DNA of 64,000 nt, taken from the NCBI GenBank assembly GCA_963711065.1, contig CAVQCO010000003.1:1-64000 (forward strand). The letters run 5' to 3'. Shown in pieces: positions 35,337 through 44,689 of this stretch. Under the pieces are notes generated by a model. It was given only the letters and a program-made list of their open reading frames with translations. It had not been told where the DNA came from and searched no databases. Source of the DNA: Bog-473 sp963711065. GTDB taxonomy: Bacteria; Actinomycetota; Acidimicrobiia; Acidimicrobiales; RAAP-2. A program made the translations under genes and the position numbers. Within the stretch, counting starts at the first letter, position 1. Each line of letters opens with the position of its first letter.

Positions 35337-36566
35337 TCAGCCACTGATGCACGGCCCGGTGCTGACTGCCGAGTGGTGTTGCCTGGCCGCCAGCACGCGG
35401 GCCAGGACCCCGGGCGAGGTCAGCGCGTAGCCGACGTTCGAGTACACCGTGGAGCGGGAGAACACCACGCCGATGACCTGCCCACCGGGTCCCAGGAGGG
35501 GGCCGCCCGAGTTGCCCGGCTCGACGTTGGCATCGAGTGCGTAGACGGTCCGGGTGACGGACCCGTTGTTGTAGATGTCCTTCCCGGTGGCCGTGATCTC
35601 GTCGGTGACACCCGCCGCGCCAACATTGAGACCCTGGTTCTCGGGGTAACCGAGCAATGCCGCCGGCGTCCCCCGGAGCACCAGGTGTGGATCGACGGTC
35701 AGGGCCGGGCCAAGAGGCGCATCCGTGCGGAGGACGGCCAGGTCGAAGGAAGGGTCGAACAGGACGGGTGTTGCGTTGTAGGCGTTGCTCCCGATGAGCA
35801 CCTGTGTGTCCCCGTTGCCCTCGCCCGCCACCACGTGCGCGTTGGTGACGACGAGCCCGGGTCCGACCACGAAGCCCGAGCCCTCCTGCTCGTTGGTGCA
35901 CGCCGTGCCGAGGATCTTGACGGTGGAGAAGACCGCGGGGTCGGCCAGCGTCCGGGTCTCGGCGTCGCTCGGTGTCGAGACCGAGGGCGACGACGGCGGG
36001 GTGAGCGTCGAGAAGACCTGGGGGAAGCCCTGGTTGTTCAAGAAGGTCTGCAGGTCGTTGAAGAGGGAGGGGGCTTGGGGCAGCACCCGGTCGATCGAAT
36101 GGAGGATGTCCGAACGGGCGACCGCGGCGTCGAGCGAAGTGAACCGGCTGTTCGGTGAGGTGAAGACCGCCGCCACCAGCCAGACGGACAGGAGGACGGC
36201 GAGCACCGCGACCCCGACGCCGAGGACTGCGTCGACGTGGCCGAGATGGTGGCGCCGCACAGTCACGTTGCTCCAGGTGCCGAGGACGCGGCCGGCGTAG
36301 CCCACCACGCAGGCGGTGAGCATCACCATTGACACGACGAGGACCGAGCGGGTCACGTCCCGGTGGCCGGTGCCGAGCAGGGGGACCCACACCAGCGTCC
36401 CGAGCGCGAAGCCGAGGAAGAAGCCACCGAAGGTCAGCAGCTGCACGAGGGCACCGAGCCGCAGTCCGTGGACGGCGGCCAGGAGCATCAGCCCGATGAT
36501 CAGCAGGTCCACCCAATCCACCGGAGCGAGGGTACCCAACGGTGCACCGGAATTTGTGCCCCCCAC
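35337..36566 (-). CDS. marP: MarP-like membrane-anchored serine protease
   Basis: This resembles Rv3671c (MarP), a protease that protects mycobacteria from acid and oxidative stress. The 409 residues have four N-terminal helices of the CvpA/colicin V type (about 18-135), then a chymotrypsin-like domain. The triad is His244 (TNAHVV), Asp275 (FDLAVL) and Ser353 (GNSGGPL). Cys223 and Cys407 are placed like the disulfide that locks MarP in its active state. The GTG at 36566 gives the longest version. A GTG at 36518 (VDWVDLLIIG) would start closer to helix 1 and would leave more room for the divergent promoter. Confidence 0.88.
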   Translation of the reverse strand: MGGTNSGAPLGTLAPVDWVDLLIIGLMLLAAVHGLRLGALVQLLTFGGFFLGFALGTLVWVPLLGTGHRDVTRSVLVVSMVMLTACVVGYAGRVLGTWSNVTVRRHHLGHVDAVLGVGVAVLAVLLSVWLVAAVFTSPNSRFTSLDAAVARSDILHSIDRVLPQAPSLFNDLQTFLNNQGFPQVFSTLTPPSSPSVSTPSDAETRTLADPAVFSTVKILGTACTNEQEGSGFVVGPGLVVTNAHVVAGEGNGDTQVLIGSNAYNATPVLFDPSFDLAVLRTDAPLGPALTVDPHLVLRGTPAALLGYPENQGLNVGAAGVTDEITATGKDIYNNGSVTRTVYALDANVEPGNSGGPLLGPGGQVIGVVFSRSTVYSNVGYALTSPGVLARVLAARQHHSAVSTGPCISG

Positions 36567-36584
36567 CGCTAGTGTCGTCCTGCC

Positions 36585-37823
36585 GTGTTTTCACGCTCCG
36601 TGCCTCGACACCGGCGTGCCCGGCGACGCGGGGGGCTGCCTCTCCTTCTTGGCGTACTGGCGCTGACCGCCTCGGGCTGCTCGCTGGCCGGGCACCCGAC
36701 CTCCCCCCCGAGCCCACGTGTCCTCGGTCAACCCGAGGGGACGCCCCTGGTGACGGGACAACCGGCACCGGTCGGGACGGGCGAGCTGGGCGCCGTGTCC
36801 TGCGCCTCGGCCCGGCGCTGCTGGGCGGTCGGGGTGGCCGGCCCGAACCCGCCCGCCTCCGGCGCGACCGTGATCGTCGCCACCAAGGACGGTGGCGCGC
36901 GCTGGAAGCCGGAACGGGTGGCGGGAGGGAGCACCCCCCAATTGAGCGGAGTTTCGTGCCCGACGGAGACTGCGTGCATGGCGGTCGGCTCGAACGGTGC
37001 GTCGCTGCCGGGGAGCGGCGTCGTTGTCACGACGCAGGACGCCGGCGCCACGTGGTCGCCCGCCACCTCGCCCACGAACGCGCTGACCGTGACGAGTGTG
37101 CTCTGCACGAGCGTCTCCGACTGCACCGCCATCGTGAGCGACGGGAACTCGACCTCGTCCGCCCACAGCGCCGACTTCGGGCAGAGTTGGCAACAGGAGG
37201 GCAACCTTCCCTCGTCGTTCCTCGGTGGCAACGACCTCTCGTGCACGGCGGGTGGCTCGTGTCTCGTCGCCGGGTACGTGCCCACGAGCAACGGGCACGG
37301 AGAGGGGGCCGTCTCGGTCAGCGCGGACGGCGGACAGACGTGGGCGCTGGCGACGGTCCCCCAGGGTACCGGCGTGCTCCAGAGCGCCGCCTGCCTGAGC
37401 GCCACGCTCTGCCTCGCGGCGGGCACCACGTCGACCACGGTGAGCGACATCGTCCCGGCCAAGGGCGAGCTCCTCCGCAGCGCCGACGGCGGGCACACCT
37501 GGGTTCCGTCGACGGGCGCGCTGCCCGTCGACGACGTTTACGCAGTCGCCTGCCCGTCGACCCGGCAGTGCGCCATGGTGGGGACCAAGTGGGTGGGCTT
37601 CCCCGCCGTCGCCACGGGGGCGGTGGCCGAGAGCCGCAACGGTGCACAGACCTTCCGAGCCGCCTCGGCGGCCTACGTGCCCATCACCCTGACCGCGCTC
37701 TCCTGCGCCGGGACGAACGCCTGCATCGCCGTCGGCGGGAGCACGCTGGCCCGTATCACCCTCCTCCAACCACCGGTCCACCATCCGGCGCCGGCCCGGC
37801 CCCGCCACGGCCCGTCCCGGTAG
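36585..37823 (+). CDS. Secreted lipoprotein with BNR-like beta-propeller repeats
   Basis: This 412-residue protein starts with a basic stretch, a hydrophobic core and a lipobox (LTASGC), so it is a lipoprotein. The body has repeated Asp-box-like turns (TKDGGARWKP, TQDAGATWSP, SADGGQTWAL, SADGGHTWVP) spaced by 50-60 residues, each preceded by a paired-cysteine motif (SCASARRCWAVG, SCPTETACMAVG, ACPSTRQCAMVG). This is the pattern of actinobacterial sialidase-fold/BNR proteins. The catalytic residues of sialidases are not evident, so it is probably a binding protein. It is divergent from the marP-like gene with only 18 bp between the annotated starts. Confidence 0.8.
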   Translation: MFSRSVPRHRRARRRGGLPLLLGVLALTASGCSLAGHPTSPPSPRVLGQPEGTPLVTGQPAPVGTGELGAVSCASARRCWAVGVAGPNPPASGATVIVATKDGGARWKPERVAGGSTPQLSGVSCPTETACMAVGSNGASLPGSGVVVTTQDAGATWSPATSPTNALTVTSVLCTSVSDCTAIVSDGNSTSSAHSADFGQSWQQEGNLPSSFLGGNDLSCTAGGSCLVAGYVPTSNGHGEGAVSVSADGGQTWALATVPQGTGVLQSAACLSATLCLAAGTTSTTVSDIVPAKGELLRSADGGHTWVPSTGALPVDDVYAVACPSTRQCAMVGTKWVGFPAVATGAVAESRNGAQTFRAASAAYVPITLTALSCAGTNACIAVGGSTLARITLLQPPVHHPAPARPRHGPSR

Positions 37824-37896
37824 GGACCGGGCAGGTCAAGGGGGAGGCGTAACCGGGGGGCCCGGTGGGCGTCAGTAGAAAGGATCCCTCGTCAGA

Positions 37897-37910
37897 GGGG
37901 GCACACCCCC
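37897..37910 (+). terminator. Small stem-loop after the lipoprotein gene
   Basis: GGGGG-CACA-CCCCC followed by GTAGTATTT lies 73 bp after the lipoprotein stop and 86 bp before the next gene. The stem is short but all G-C and the tail is T-rich by local standards. TTGACC right behind it could be part of the promoter of the zinc-ribbon gene. The evidence is weak. Confidence 0.35.
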
Positions 37911-37996
37911 GTAGTATTTGACCTGCTGGACCCAAGCAGTACCGAAGCGTGCGGGGGGTACGCGGACTCCGCTCGCCCGAAAGATGGAGGACCGTC

Positions 37997-38636
37997 ATGC
38001 CGCAGACCTGCCCCCAGTGTCAGAGCGAGGCCGCAGACGACGCCGCCGCCTGTCCCAGTTGCGGAGCGGCACTGGACGACCACGACCGCCACCCAGGCTG
38101 CTCCCGCGGTGAGCGCGGCCGGCCCCGCTGCCGCACCGGCCGCCCCCGCACCGGCCGCCCCCGCACCGGCAGGCGCGGTGTCCGGCTCCTCGATGCCGGC
38201 CTACAACTTCGATGCCGCGCGCTGGTCGCTGGCGGACCGGATCGCCGGCGGTGCCACCATCGTGCTGTTCATCTCACTGTTCCTCTCCTGGTTCAGCGCC
38301 TCGGTCGGCACCCTGTCCGCCTCGGAGAGTGGCGTCTCGGCCCACGGCTGGCTCTACATCGTGATGATCCTGTGCATCCTGATCGTCGCCTACCTCGTGC
38401 TGCGCGCCGGGTGGGAGGAGCTGCCCTTCGGCCCCGGCGTCCCGCATCTCCGGGTGATGATGATCGCGACGATCGTCAACCTGGTGCTCGTCTTCCTGGC
38501 TTTCATCTTCAAGCCGAGCGGCGGCGGTTTCGTCAACGTCGGGTGGTCGTTCGGCGCCTTCCTGGCGCTCATCGCCGCCATCGCCGCGGCGGCGCCCTAC
38601 GCCATCCCGCAGCTGCGCGCGAAGACGATGGGCTGA
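37997..38636 (+). pseudogene. Zinc-ribbon membrane protein, +1 frameshift
   Basis: The ATG at 37997 has GGAGG upstream and opens a zinc ribbon (CPQCQSEAADDAAACPSC). After CGAAL the frame is lost by an extra G in CTGGAC (38074-38075). The other frame continues with a Thr/Ala/Pro linker (TTTTATQAAPAVSAAGP), then MPAYNFDAARWSLADRIAGG and four membrane helices ending AIPQLRAKTMG at 38636. The span is 640 bases, 3n+1; repaired length 212 residues. The architecture (zinc ribbon, Pro/Ala linker, four helices) is common in actinobacterial membrane proteins of unknown role. The second half alone (from the GTG at 38109) could also be made. Confidence 0.78.
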
Positions 38637-38652
38637 ACCTCGACCGTCGCGG

Positions 38653-40398
38653 CTAGCGCCGCACGGCGGCGAGCAGCAGGCCCGGGATCCGGGCCGCCGA
38701 CGGCTCGGCCTCGAAGGCGACGAACCGGCGCATGACGTCGTAGGAATCCGGGGCGGTGGCGAACCACGGAGGCTTGGGCCGGGAGCGGAACGGGCCCCGC
38801 ACGACCGATTTCTGCGGACGGTCGAACATGGCGGTGTTGCCGACGACGCCGGTCCCCGACTGGATGTCCGTGCGGGGGTGCCCCGGGAAGGCACCCCATG
38901 TCGTGGAGCCCATGGCGAACGACAGGCCGTGCCACACGTTGACGCCGATGGAGCCGTAGCGCAGGTCCGCCACGGCGCGCTCGACGGCCTCCGCCACCGC
39001 ATGCTCCTTCATGGAGGAAGGGCTCACGATCAGGGTCGCCCCCAAGGTGCCCCAGACCACGTCGTTGCAGAAGGCGGTGGCGGCGTCGACGAATACGGCC
39101 GCCGACGGCGCGGTCAGCGCGGTCTCGGCCACCTGGCCGCAGAAGGACTCGACGTTGAAGCAGATGTCCTCGGTGTGCCCGGGCGGCACGCCGCGGATGA
39201 AGGTCCAGGGCAACGCGTCGTCGGGACCGGACCCGTACGCCTCGGCCTCGGGGTGGGCGGCCACGAAGGCGTCGCGCCGCTCCGCGGCTCCGGGGTAGTA
39301 GGCGCGCCGCGTCGTGATCCCCGCCAGAGTCTGGGTCAGCGCGCCCAGGAACGCGTCGCGCTGCGGCCAGGCGGTGTGCGTCACGACCACCCGGGCCGAG
39401 ATGCAGTTGAAGCCTGCGTTGTTCACCAGCATCGTGGCCACGTGCTCGGCTTGGTAGCGCAGCTCGCCGATCGACCACCGGCCCGGCACCACGATCACCG
39501 GTGACACGTTGCCCAGCTCGGCCGACACGGGCTTGGCCAGCACCGGGTCGTCGGTCTCCTTGCGCCGGGCACTCTCCGGGCCGGTGCCGAACACGACCGC
39601 GTCGTAGGTCTTGTCCGACCCGGTGATGTGCACCTCGTCGATGCGTTCGTGCTCGGTCAGGTACCGCCCGACCGCCGCACCGCCCGCGACGATGCGCAGC
39701 ACGCCGGCGTCGATGAGCGAGGCCAGGGCGCGGCGCCAATGCGGGACGAGGTAGTCGTTGACCGGGTTGGCCTTCATCACGACGACCTTGCCCTCGACGA
39801 AGAGCTTGGACAGGACGTCGCGGGGACCCAGCGACGCCACGTTGCCGGCGGCGAGCACGAGCGCCGTGCCGGCGTGCCCCGTCGGGTCGGCGTAGGCGGC
39901 AGCCTGGCCCAGAGTGAGCGACTCCCGGGTGACGCCGGGCTGCATCCAGACCTCCGCTGTGGTCTGGGGGAACGTGATGCGGTCGAAGGCGCCGTCGGGG
40001 AACACCTGGACCCGCAGCCGCCCGTCGGGTGCCTCGCGCACCGGCCCGGCGAATGAAGGCCGGCCGTCCTTGACGATGTCCTGCAGGGACTCGCGGAGGA
40101 GGCGTGCCATGCGCACGAACGTCCCGACGCCGGCGAAGAGCTCCTCCCCCGCCTCGGTCGACCGCGCGGCCAGTCCCTTGGCGCGGCAGGCGGCCTCCAG
40201 CCAGTCGTCCTGGGCCGCCATGGTGTCGGTGACGACGCGGTGCAGGAGATCGGCGCGCCCGGCGGCGCCGGTCCTCGCCCACGAGGCAGCGTGGTCGGCG
40301 ACCTCGGTCACGACCGCGTCGAGCGCGGCCGACTCGTCGGCGCCCAGCCCCGTCGGGTCGCTCGTCGGTGCCACCGCTCCCCGGTTCGTCACGGTCAT
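38653..40398 (-). CDS. Aldehyde dehydrogenase superfamily protein
   Basis: This 581-residue protein of the NAD(P)-dependent aldehyde dehydrogenase fold has the nucleophile Cys332 (NNAGFNCISARVVV) and the SAELGNVSP segment that replaces the usual ELGGKSP, with its Glu at 294. HITGSDKTYDAVVFG corresponds to the cofactor-binding loop. It is about 80 residues longer than standard ALDHs, with extensions at both ends, and has diverged. The ATG at 40398 has GGGAGGG seven bases upstream; the open frame above is non-coding. Beside it lies an F420-type oxidoreductase in the same direction (53-bp gap). The substrate is unknown. Confidence 0.85.
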   Translation of the reverse strand: MTVTNRGAVAPTSDPTGLGADESAALDAVVTEVADHAASWARTGAAGRADLLHRVVTDTMAAQDDWLEAACRAKGLAARSTEAGEELFAGVGTFVRMARLLRESLQDIVKDGRPSFAGPVREAPDGRLRVQVFPDGAFDRITFPQTTAEVWMQPGVTRESLTLGQAAAYADPTGHAGTALVLAAGNVASLGPRDVLSKLFVEGKVVVMKANPVNDYLVPHWRRALASLIDAGVLRIVAGGAAVGRYLTEHERIDEVHITGSDKTYDAVVFGTGPESARRKETDDPVLAKPVSAELGNVSPVIVVPGRWSIGELRYQAEHVATMLVNNAGFNCISARVVVTHTAWPQRDAFLGALTQTLAGITTRRAYYPGAAERRDAFVAAHPEAEAYGSGPDDALPWTFIRGVPPGHTEDICFNVESFCGQVAETALTAPSAAVFVDAATAFCNDVVWGTLGATLIVSPSSMKEHAVAEAVERAVADLRYGSIGVNVWHGLSFAMGSTTWGAFPGHPRTDIQSGTGVVGNTAMFDRPQKSVVRGPFRSRPKPPWFATAPDSYDVMRRFVAFEAEPSAARIPGLLLAAVRR

Positions 40399-40451
40399 GG
40401 TGCTGCCCTCCCTAGTCGTCGCGTCGTGTCCCGGTCCGATCGCACGCCCGT

Positions 40452-41390
40452 CTACGCGACCCGCGGCAGCACGTCCGAAGCCAGGAGCTCGATGTGCCCC
40501 AGGTCGTCGAGGTCGAGCACCTGGAGATATGCCGTCTCGGCCCCGATGCTGGCGAACGCCTCCAGCCGGGCCACCACCTCCTCGGGGGTGCCGGCCACGC
40601 CGTTGGCGCGCAGCTCGTCGGGCTTGCGGCCGATGTTGGCGGCCCGCCGCTCCACTTCGGCCTCGTCGGCGCCGCAGCACACCACCTGGGCCACCGACAG
40701 GCGCAGCGTCCCGGGGTCGCGGCCGCGGTCCCGGCACGCGGCGGTCACCCGACCGAACTGGGCCTCGGTGTCGGCGAGCGTCGAGAAGGGGAGGTTGAAC
40801 TCGTCGGCGTAGGTGGCGGCGAGACGCGGCGTCCGCTTCGCGCCGCCGCCGCCGACGATGAGCGGCGGGTGCGGGCGCTGGACGGGCCTGGGCAGGGCGG
40901 GGCAGTCGCGCAGGTGGTAGTGGCGCCCGTCGAAGCTGAACGTCTCGCCCACCGGCGTGCCCCACAGCCCGGTGAGGACGGCGAACTGTTCCTCCAGGCG
41001 CTCGAAGCGCTCGCCGAGCGGCGGGAAGGGCACGCCGTAGGCCGTGTGCTCGGCGTCGTACCACCCGGACCCGAGGCCGAGCTCGACCCGGCCCCCGCTC
41101 ATGGCGTCGACCTGTGCCACCTGGACGGCCAACATCCCCGGCAACCGGAAGGTCGCGGAGGTGACGAGCGTGCCGAGCCGGATGCGCTCGGTCTCCCGGG
41201 CGATGGCGCCCAGCGTGACCCAGGAGTCGGTCGGCCCGGGCAGGCCGTCTCCGCCCATGGTGAGGAAGTGGTCGGAGCGGAAGAACGCGTCGAAGCCCGC
41301 CCCTTCCGCCGCCTGTGCCATCCGCACCTGTTGGTCGTAGCTGGCACCCATCTGGGGCTCCACGAAGATTCGGAGTTTCACGGCGGCCAC
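40452..41390 (-). CDS. LLM-class F420-dependent oxidoreductase
   Basis: This 312-residue luciferase-like monooxygenase-fold protein is of the F420 group. Markers are LRIFVEPQMGASYDQQVRMA, FFRSDHFLTMGGDGLPGPTD, LVTSATFRLPGMLAVQVAQV, GRVELGLGSGWYDAEHTAYG and PPLIVGGGGAKRTPRLAATY. Family members take hydride from or to F420. It is followed by the ALDH gene, which suggests joint oxidation of an alcohol or aldehyde; this is inference. The GTG at 41390 is used; a second GTG three codons on (VKLRIF) is equally likely. It diverges from another LLM gene. Confidence 0.88.
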   Translation of the reverse strand: MAAVKLRIFVEPQMGASYDQQVRMAQAAEGAGFDAFFRSDHFLTMGGDGLPGPTDSWVTLGAIARETERIRLGTLVTSATFRLPGMLAVQVAQVDAMSGGRVELGLGSGWYDAEHTAYGVPFPPLGERFERLEEQFAVLTGLWGTPVGETFSFDGRHYHLRDCPALPRPVQRPHPPLIVGGGGAKRTPRLAATYADEFNLPFSTLADTEAQFGRVTAACRDRGRDPGTLRLSVAQVVCCGADEAEVERRAANIGRKPDELRANGVAGTPEEVVARLEAFASIGAETAYLQVLDLDDLGHIELLASDVLPRVA

Positions 41391-41458
41391 GCTATCCGGG
41401 TCGTCCCGATCGCGAACCGGCGACGCGCGGCGGCCGACGACCGGGGCAGACTGCGCCC

Positions 41459-42325
41459 ATGGACATCGGTGTGATCTTCCCCCAGACCGAGGTCGGCGGG
41501 GACCGGGGTGCCGTGCGCGCCCTGGGGCAGGCCGCCTCGGACCTCGGCTACACCCACCTGGCGGCGTACGACCACGTGCTCGGCGGCGACACCGCCGTGC
41601 TGGGCGACCTCGGCGGGCCCTACACGATCGACGACACCTTCCGCGAGCCGCTCACCATGTTCGCCTACCTGGCCGGCTGCACCGGCCTGGCCTTCGCCAC
41701 GTCCATCATGATCGGGCCCCAGCGCCAGACGGCGCTGCTGGCCAAGCAGGCGGCCGAGGTCGACCTGCTCAGCGGCGGGCGCTTCCGGCTCGGCCTCGGG
41801 ATCGGCTGGAACAAGCTGGAGTACGACGCGCTCGGCATGCCGTTCGAACAGCGGGGGGCGGTCCTGGAGGAGCAGATCGCGGTGCTGCGCGCGCTGTGGA
41901 CCACCAAGAGCGTCACGGTCGAGGGGCGCTTCCACCACATCCGGGCGGCGGGATTGGCGCCGCTGCCGGTGCAGCGCCCGATCCCGATCTGGGTCGGCGC
42001 CCACGCGCCGGCGGCCCTGCGCCGGGTGGGCCGGGTGGCCGACGGCTGGTTCCCCATGGTGCGTCCGGGTGGCGGCCTGGAGCGGGCGCTCGAGATCATC
42101 CGCGAGGGGGCAGCGGAGGCGGGGCGTGACATGTCGCACTTCGAGTTCGAGGGCAGGTTGGAGTACGCGACCCGCGACCACGACACGATCGCCGAGCACG
42201 CACGCCGCTGGCGCGCGGCGGGGGCGAGCCACCTCTCCCTCAACACGATGCACGCGGGCCTGCACGGCGTCGACGCCCACATCGCCGCGCTCGCCGAGCT
42301 GGTCCCGGTGCTCCTGTCACCCTGA
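41459..42325 (+). CDS. LLM-class F420-dependent oxidoreductase
   Basis: This second luciferase-like protein of 288 residues begins MDIGVIFPQTEVGGDRGAVR and has YDHVLGGDTAVLGDLGGPYT, TSIMIGPQRQTALLAKQAAE, GRFRLGLGIGWNKLEYDALG and PIPIWVGAHAPAALRRVGRV. It belongs to the TIGR03619-type F420 group. It is divergent from the other LLM gene, 68 bp apart, so the two may share a control region. They are only distantly alike, so this is not a recent duplication. Confidence 0.88.
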   Translation: MDIGVIFPQTEVGGDRGAVRALGQAASDLGYTHLAAYDHVLGGDTAVLGDLGGPYTIDDTFREPLTMFAYLAGCTGLAFATSIMIGPQRQTALLAKQAAEVDLLSGGRFRLGLGIGWNKLEYDALGMPFEQRGAVLEEQIAVLRALWTTKSVTVEGRFHHIRAAGLAPLPVQRPIPIWVGAHAPAALRRVGRVADGWFPMVRPGGGLERALEIIREGAAEAGRDMSHFEFEGRLEYATRDHDTIAEHARRWRAAGASHLSLNTMHAGLHGVDAHIAALAELVPVLLSP

Positions 42326-42355
42326 CCGGAGCCCGCGGGCATGCCAACATGAGGC

Positions 42356-43559
42356 ATGCCGGACGAGCCGGACGAGCCCTCTCCGACTGAGCCCGCTCCG
42401 GACGCCCGCCCGGACGTCTCCCTCGGCACGATCGCGGCGCAGTGGGGACGCATCGGCTGCACCGGGTTCGGCGGGCCGCCCACCCACATCGCGATGCTGC
42501 GCGCCCTGACCGTCGAGCGCGAGGGCTGGCTGGGCGAGACCGAGTTCGAGGACGCCATCGCGGCGACGAACCTCCTTCCGGGGCCGGCGTCGACACAACT
42601 CGCCATCTTCTGCGCCTGGCGCCTGCGCGGCACGCCGGGCGCGTTGGTGGGCGGCGCCTGCTTCATCTGCCCGGGGCTCGCGCTCATCATCGGCCTGGCC
42701 GCGCTGTTCCTCGCGTCCAACCCGCCCACCTGGGTCAAGGGTGCCGCGCTCGGGTGCCGGCGCCGCGGTGGCGCCCGTGGCGGTCAATGCGGCCTTCGGG
42801 CTCGTCCCGGCCAGCTGGCGCCGGGCCGGGACCCAGAGGGCCCGGCGGGCCCGCTGGGTCGTCTACGCGCTGGCGGGCGGCGTCGCCGCGGCGACGGTCG
42901 GCACCTTCCTCGTGCTCGTGCTGCTCGCCTGCGGGCTGGTGGAGGTCGCCGTCACGGGTGGCATCCGGCCACCGCGGCGCCTGCACGGCTTCGTCGTGGC
43001 CCCGCTCGGTGTCGTCGTCACGGGAGGGCTCGGCGCGCTGAGCTGGGTGGCCCTGAAGGTGGGGGCGCTGTCGTTCGGGGGCGGCTTCGTCATCATCCCG
43101 CTGATGCAGGCCGACGCGGTCCACCACTACCACTGGATGACCAACGCGCAATTCCTCAACGCCGTGGCACTCGGGCAGATCACGCCGGGTCCGGTGGTGC
43201 AGACCGTCGCCGTGGTCGGCTACGCCGCGGCGGGCGTGGGTGGCGCGCTGCTGGCGGCGCTCGTCGCCTTCGCACCGTCGTTCGTCTTCATCCTCGTCGG
43301 GGCCCGTCACTTCGGCGCGCTGCGGACGAACGCCGGCGCGCAGTCGTTCCTCGGCGGTGCCGGACCCGCCGCCATCGGCGCCATCGCGGGCGCCTCGATC
43401 CCGCTCGCGCTCGGGATCGCCCACGTGTGGCAGGCGGTGGTCCTCGTCGGCGCGCTGGTGGTGATCGTGGGGTTGCGGCGCAGCGTCGTGCTCACGCTCC
43501 TCGGTGCGGGCGTCCTCGGCGCGGTCGGGGCGGTACTGGGGCTGTCGGTCGGCGGCTGA
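42356..43559 (+). pseudogene. chrA: Chromate transporter ChrA family, +1 frameshift
   Basis: The first half is a CHR domain (GCTGFGGPPTHIAMLRALTV, then EFEDAIAATNLLPGPASTQL) with membrane helices. After WVKGAALG the frame shifts at a GGG (42752-42754). The other frame gives GAGAAVAPVAVNAAFGLVPA and the second CHR domain (VGALSFGGGFVIIPLMQADA, QITPGPVVQTVAVVGYAAAG). The span is 1204 bases, 3n+1; repaired length 400 residues, typical for the two-domain ChrA. It exports chromate or related oxyanions with protons, but many family members have unknown ions. The remaining sequence shows no decay. Confidence 0.88.
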
Positions 43560-43628
43560 TCAGTTTCGGCTGCAGGTGCTGATCGCGAACGCGCCACCGA
43601 GCAGGCACCAGGGCAGCAGACGGCGCAT
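43560..43628 (-). CDS. Possible tiny hydrophobic peptide
   Basis: A 22-codon frame in the gap between the chromate transporter and the epimerase reads MRRLLPWCLLGGAFAISTCS and two more residues. The basic start, hydrophobic middle and Cys near the end recall a small lipoprotein or holin-like peptide. There is no clear Shine-Dalgarno and nothing to compare with, so it may be chance. Confidence 0.2.
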   Translation of the reverse strand: MRRLLPWCLLGGAFAISTCSRN

Positions 43629-43672
43629 CCGGGAATTGTGCCGCATCGGTCCTGCAGCGGAGGGTGCGGGTT

Positions 43673-44612
43673 CTAGGCCGCCTGCAACACCGCCGGCAGC
43701 CCGACGTGCCAGTCGGGGTAGCGCGGCGACCAGCCGAGCTCGCGGCGAGCCCGGGCGTTGGAGACGGCGGGCTGGTCGCACATCAGGTAGGCCAGGAACC
43801 TCCCCGCGCCGACCCGGGCCAGTGCCTCGGGCACGTGGCGGGGTGGTTTCGCCCCGAGCAGCCGTGCCGCGAGGGGGATCCACTCCGACGCGGGTGCCGG
43901 CACGTCGTCGACCACGTTGAACACGCCGACGGGACCCTCGAGCGCCGCCAGCGTGGCCGCGACGGCGTCGTCGAGGTGCACCAGCCCGAAGAGCCCTCCG
44001 CCGGCGCCGGGGACGGGGAGGCGGCGCTTGGCGATCATGGAGGCGTAGAGGCCGCCGGGCGCGAAGTAGGTGCCGGGGCCGTAGAAGGAGCCGTAGCGCA
44101 GCACGACGCCCTCGACCCCGGCGGTGCCGAGGGTGGCCGACTCGAGGGCGGCGAGCGAACCGGTGAGGTGTCCGATCTGTCCCGCCGCGCCCGTCCACAG
44201 CGGGTCGGACTCGGTGCGCACCCCCGGGCCCGGGCGGTAGGCGAACGAGATGCTCTGGGCGACGACGCGCCGGGCTCCCGCCGCGAGGGCCGCCCCGACC
44301 AGCGTGCCGGAGACCTCGCGGCGCAACCGGCTCGTCGCGTCGAACCCGCGCTTCACGGCAACCGGGTTGGCGGACCGGGCCAGGCTCGTCAGCTGGTTCA
44401 CGACGACCTCGGGCTTCGCCGACTGCACGGCGCGGGTGAGGGTGCCGGCGTCGAAGGCGTCGCCGACCGCCGGGACGACGCCGGCCACACCCAGGGCGGC
44501 GACCCGTGCCTCGCTGCGGGAGAAGACGGTGACGTCGTGCCCCGCCCCGGCCAGCGCGACGACCAGCGGGCCGTCCGATGGCACCCGTGCCCCCGGCCAC
44601 GAAGATCCGCAT
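43673..44612 (-). pseudogene. NAD(P)-dependent epimerase/dehydratase-like protein, +1 frameshift
   Basis: The gene begins MRIFVAGGTGAIGRP, a normal Rossmann start, but the frame is lost at a GGG (plus strand 44568-44570). The next frame gives PLVVALAGAGHDVTVFSRSE and continues to the TAG at 43673 with YGSFYGPGTYFAPGGLYASM and FNVVDDVPAPASEWIPLAAR. The span is 940 bases, 3n+1; repaired length 312 residues. It is an extended SDR of the NAD-dependent epimerase family (atypical, no obvious YxxxK in the usual place). The substrate is unknown. Confidence 0.85.
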
Positions 44613-44689
44613 CCGGCCGAGGCTACGCGCGCGCCGTTAGCCGCGTGCGGCGGTGCAGCGTGGGCCCCGGCCTTTGGCAGGATGGCGGG

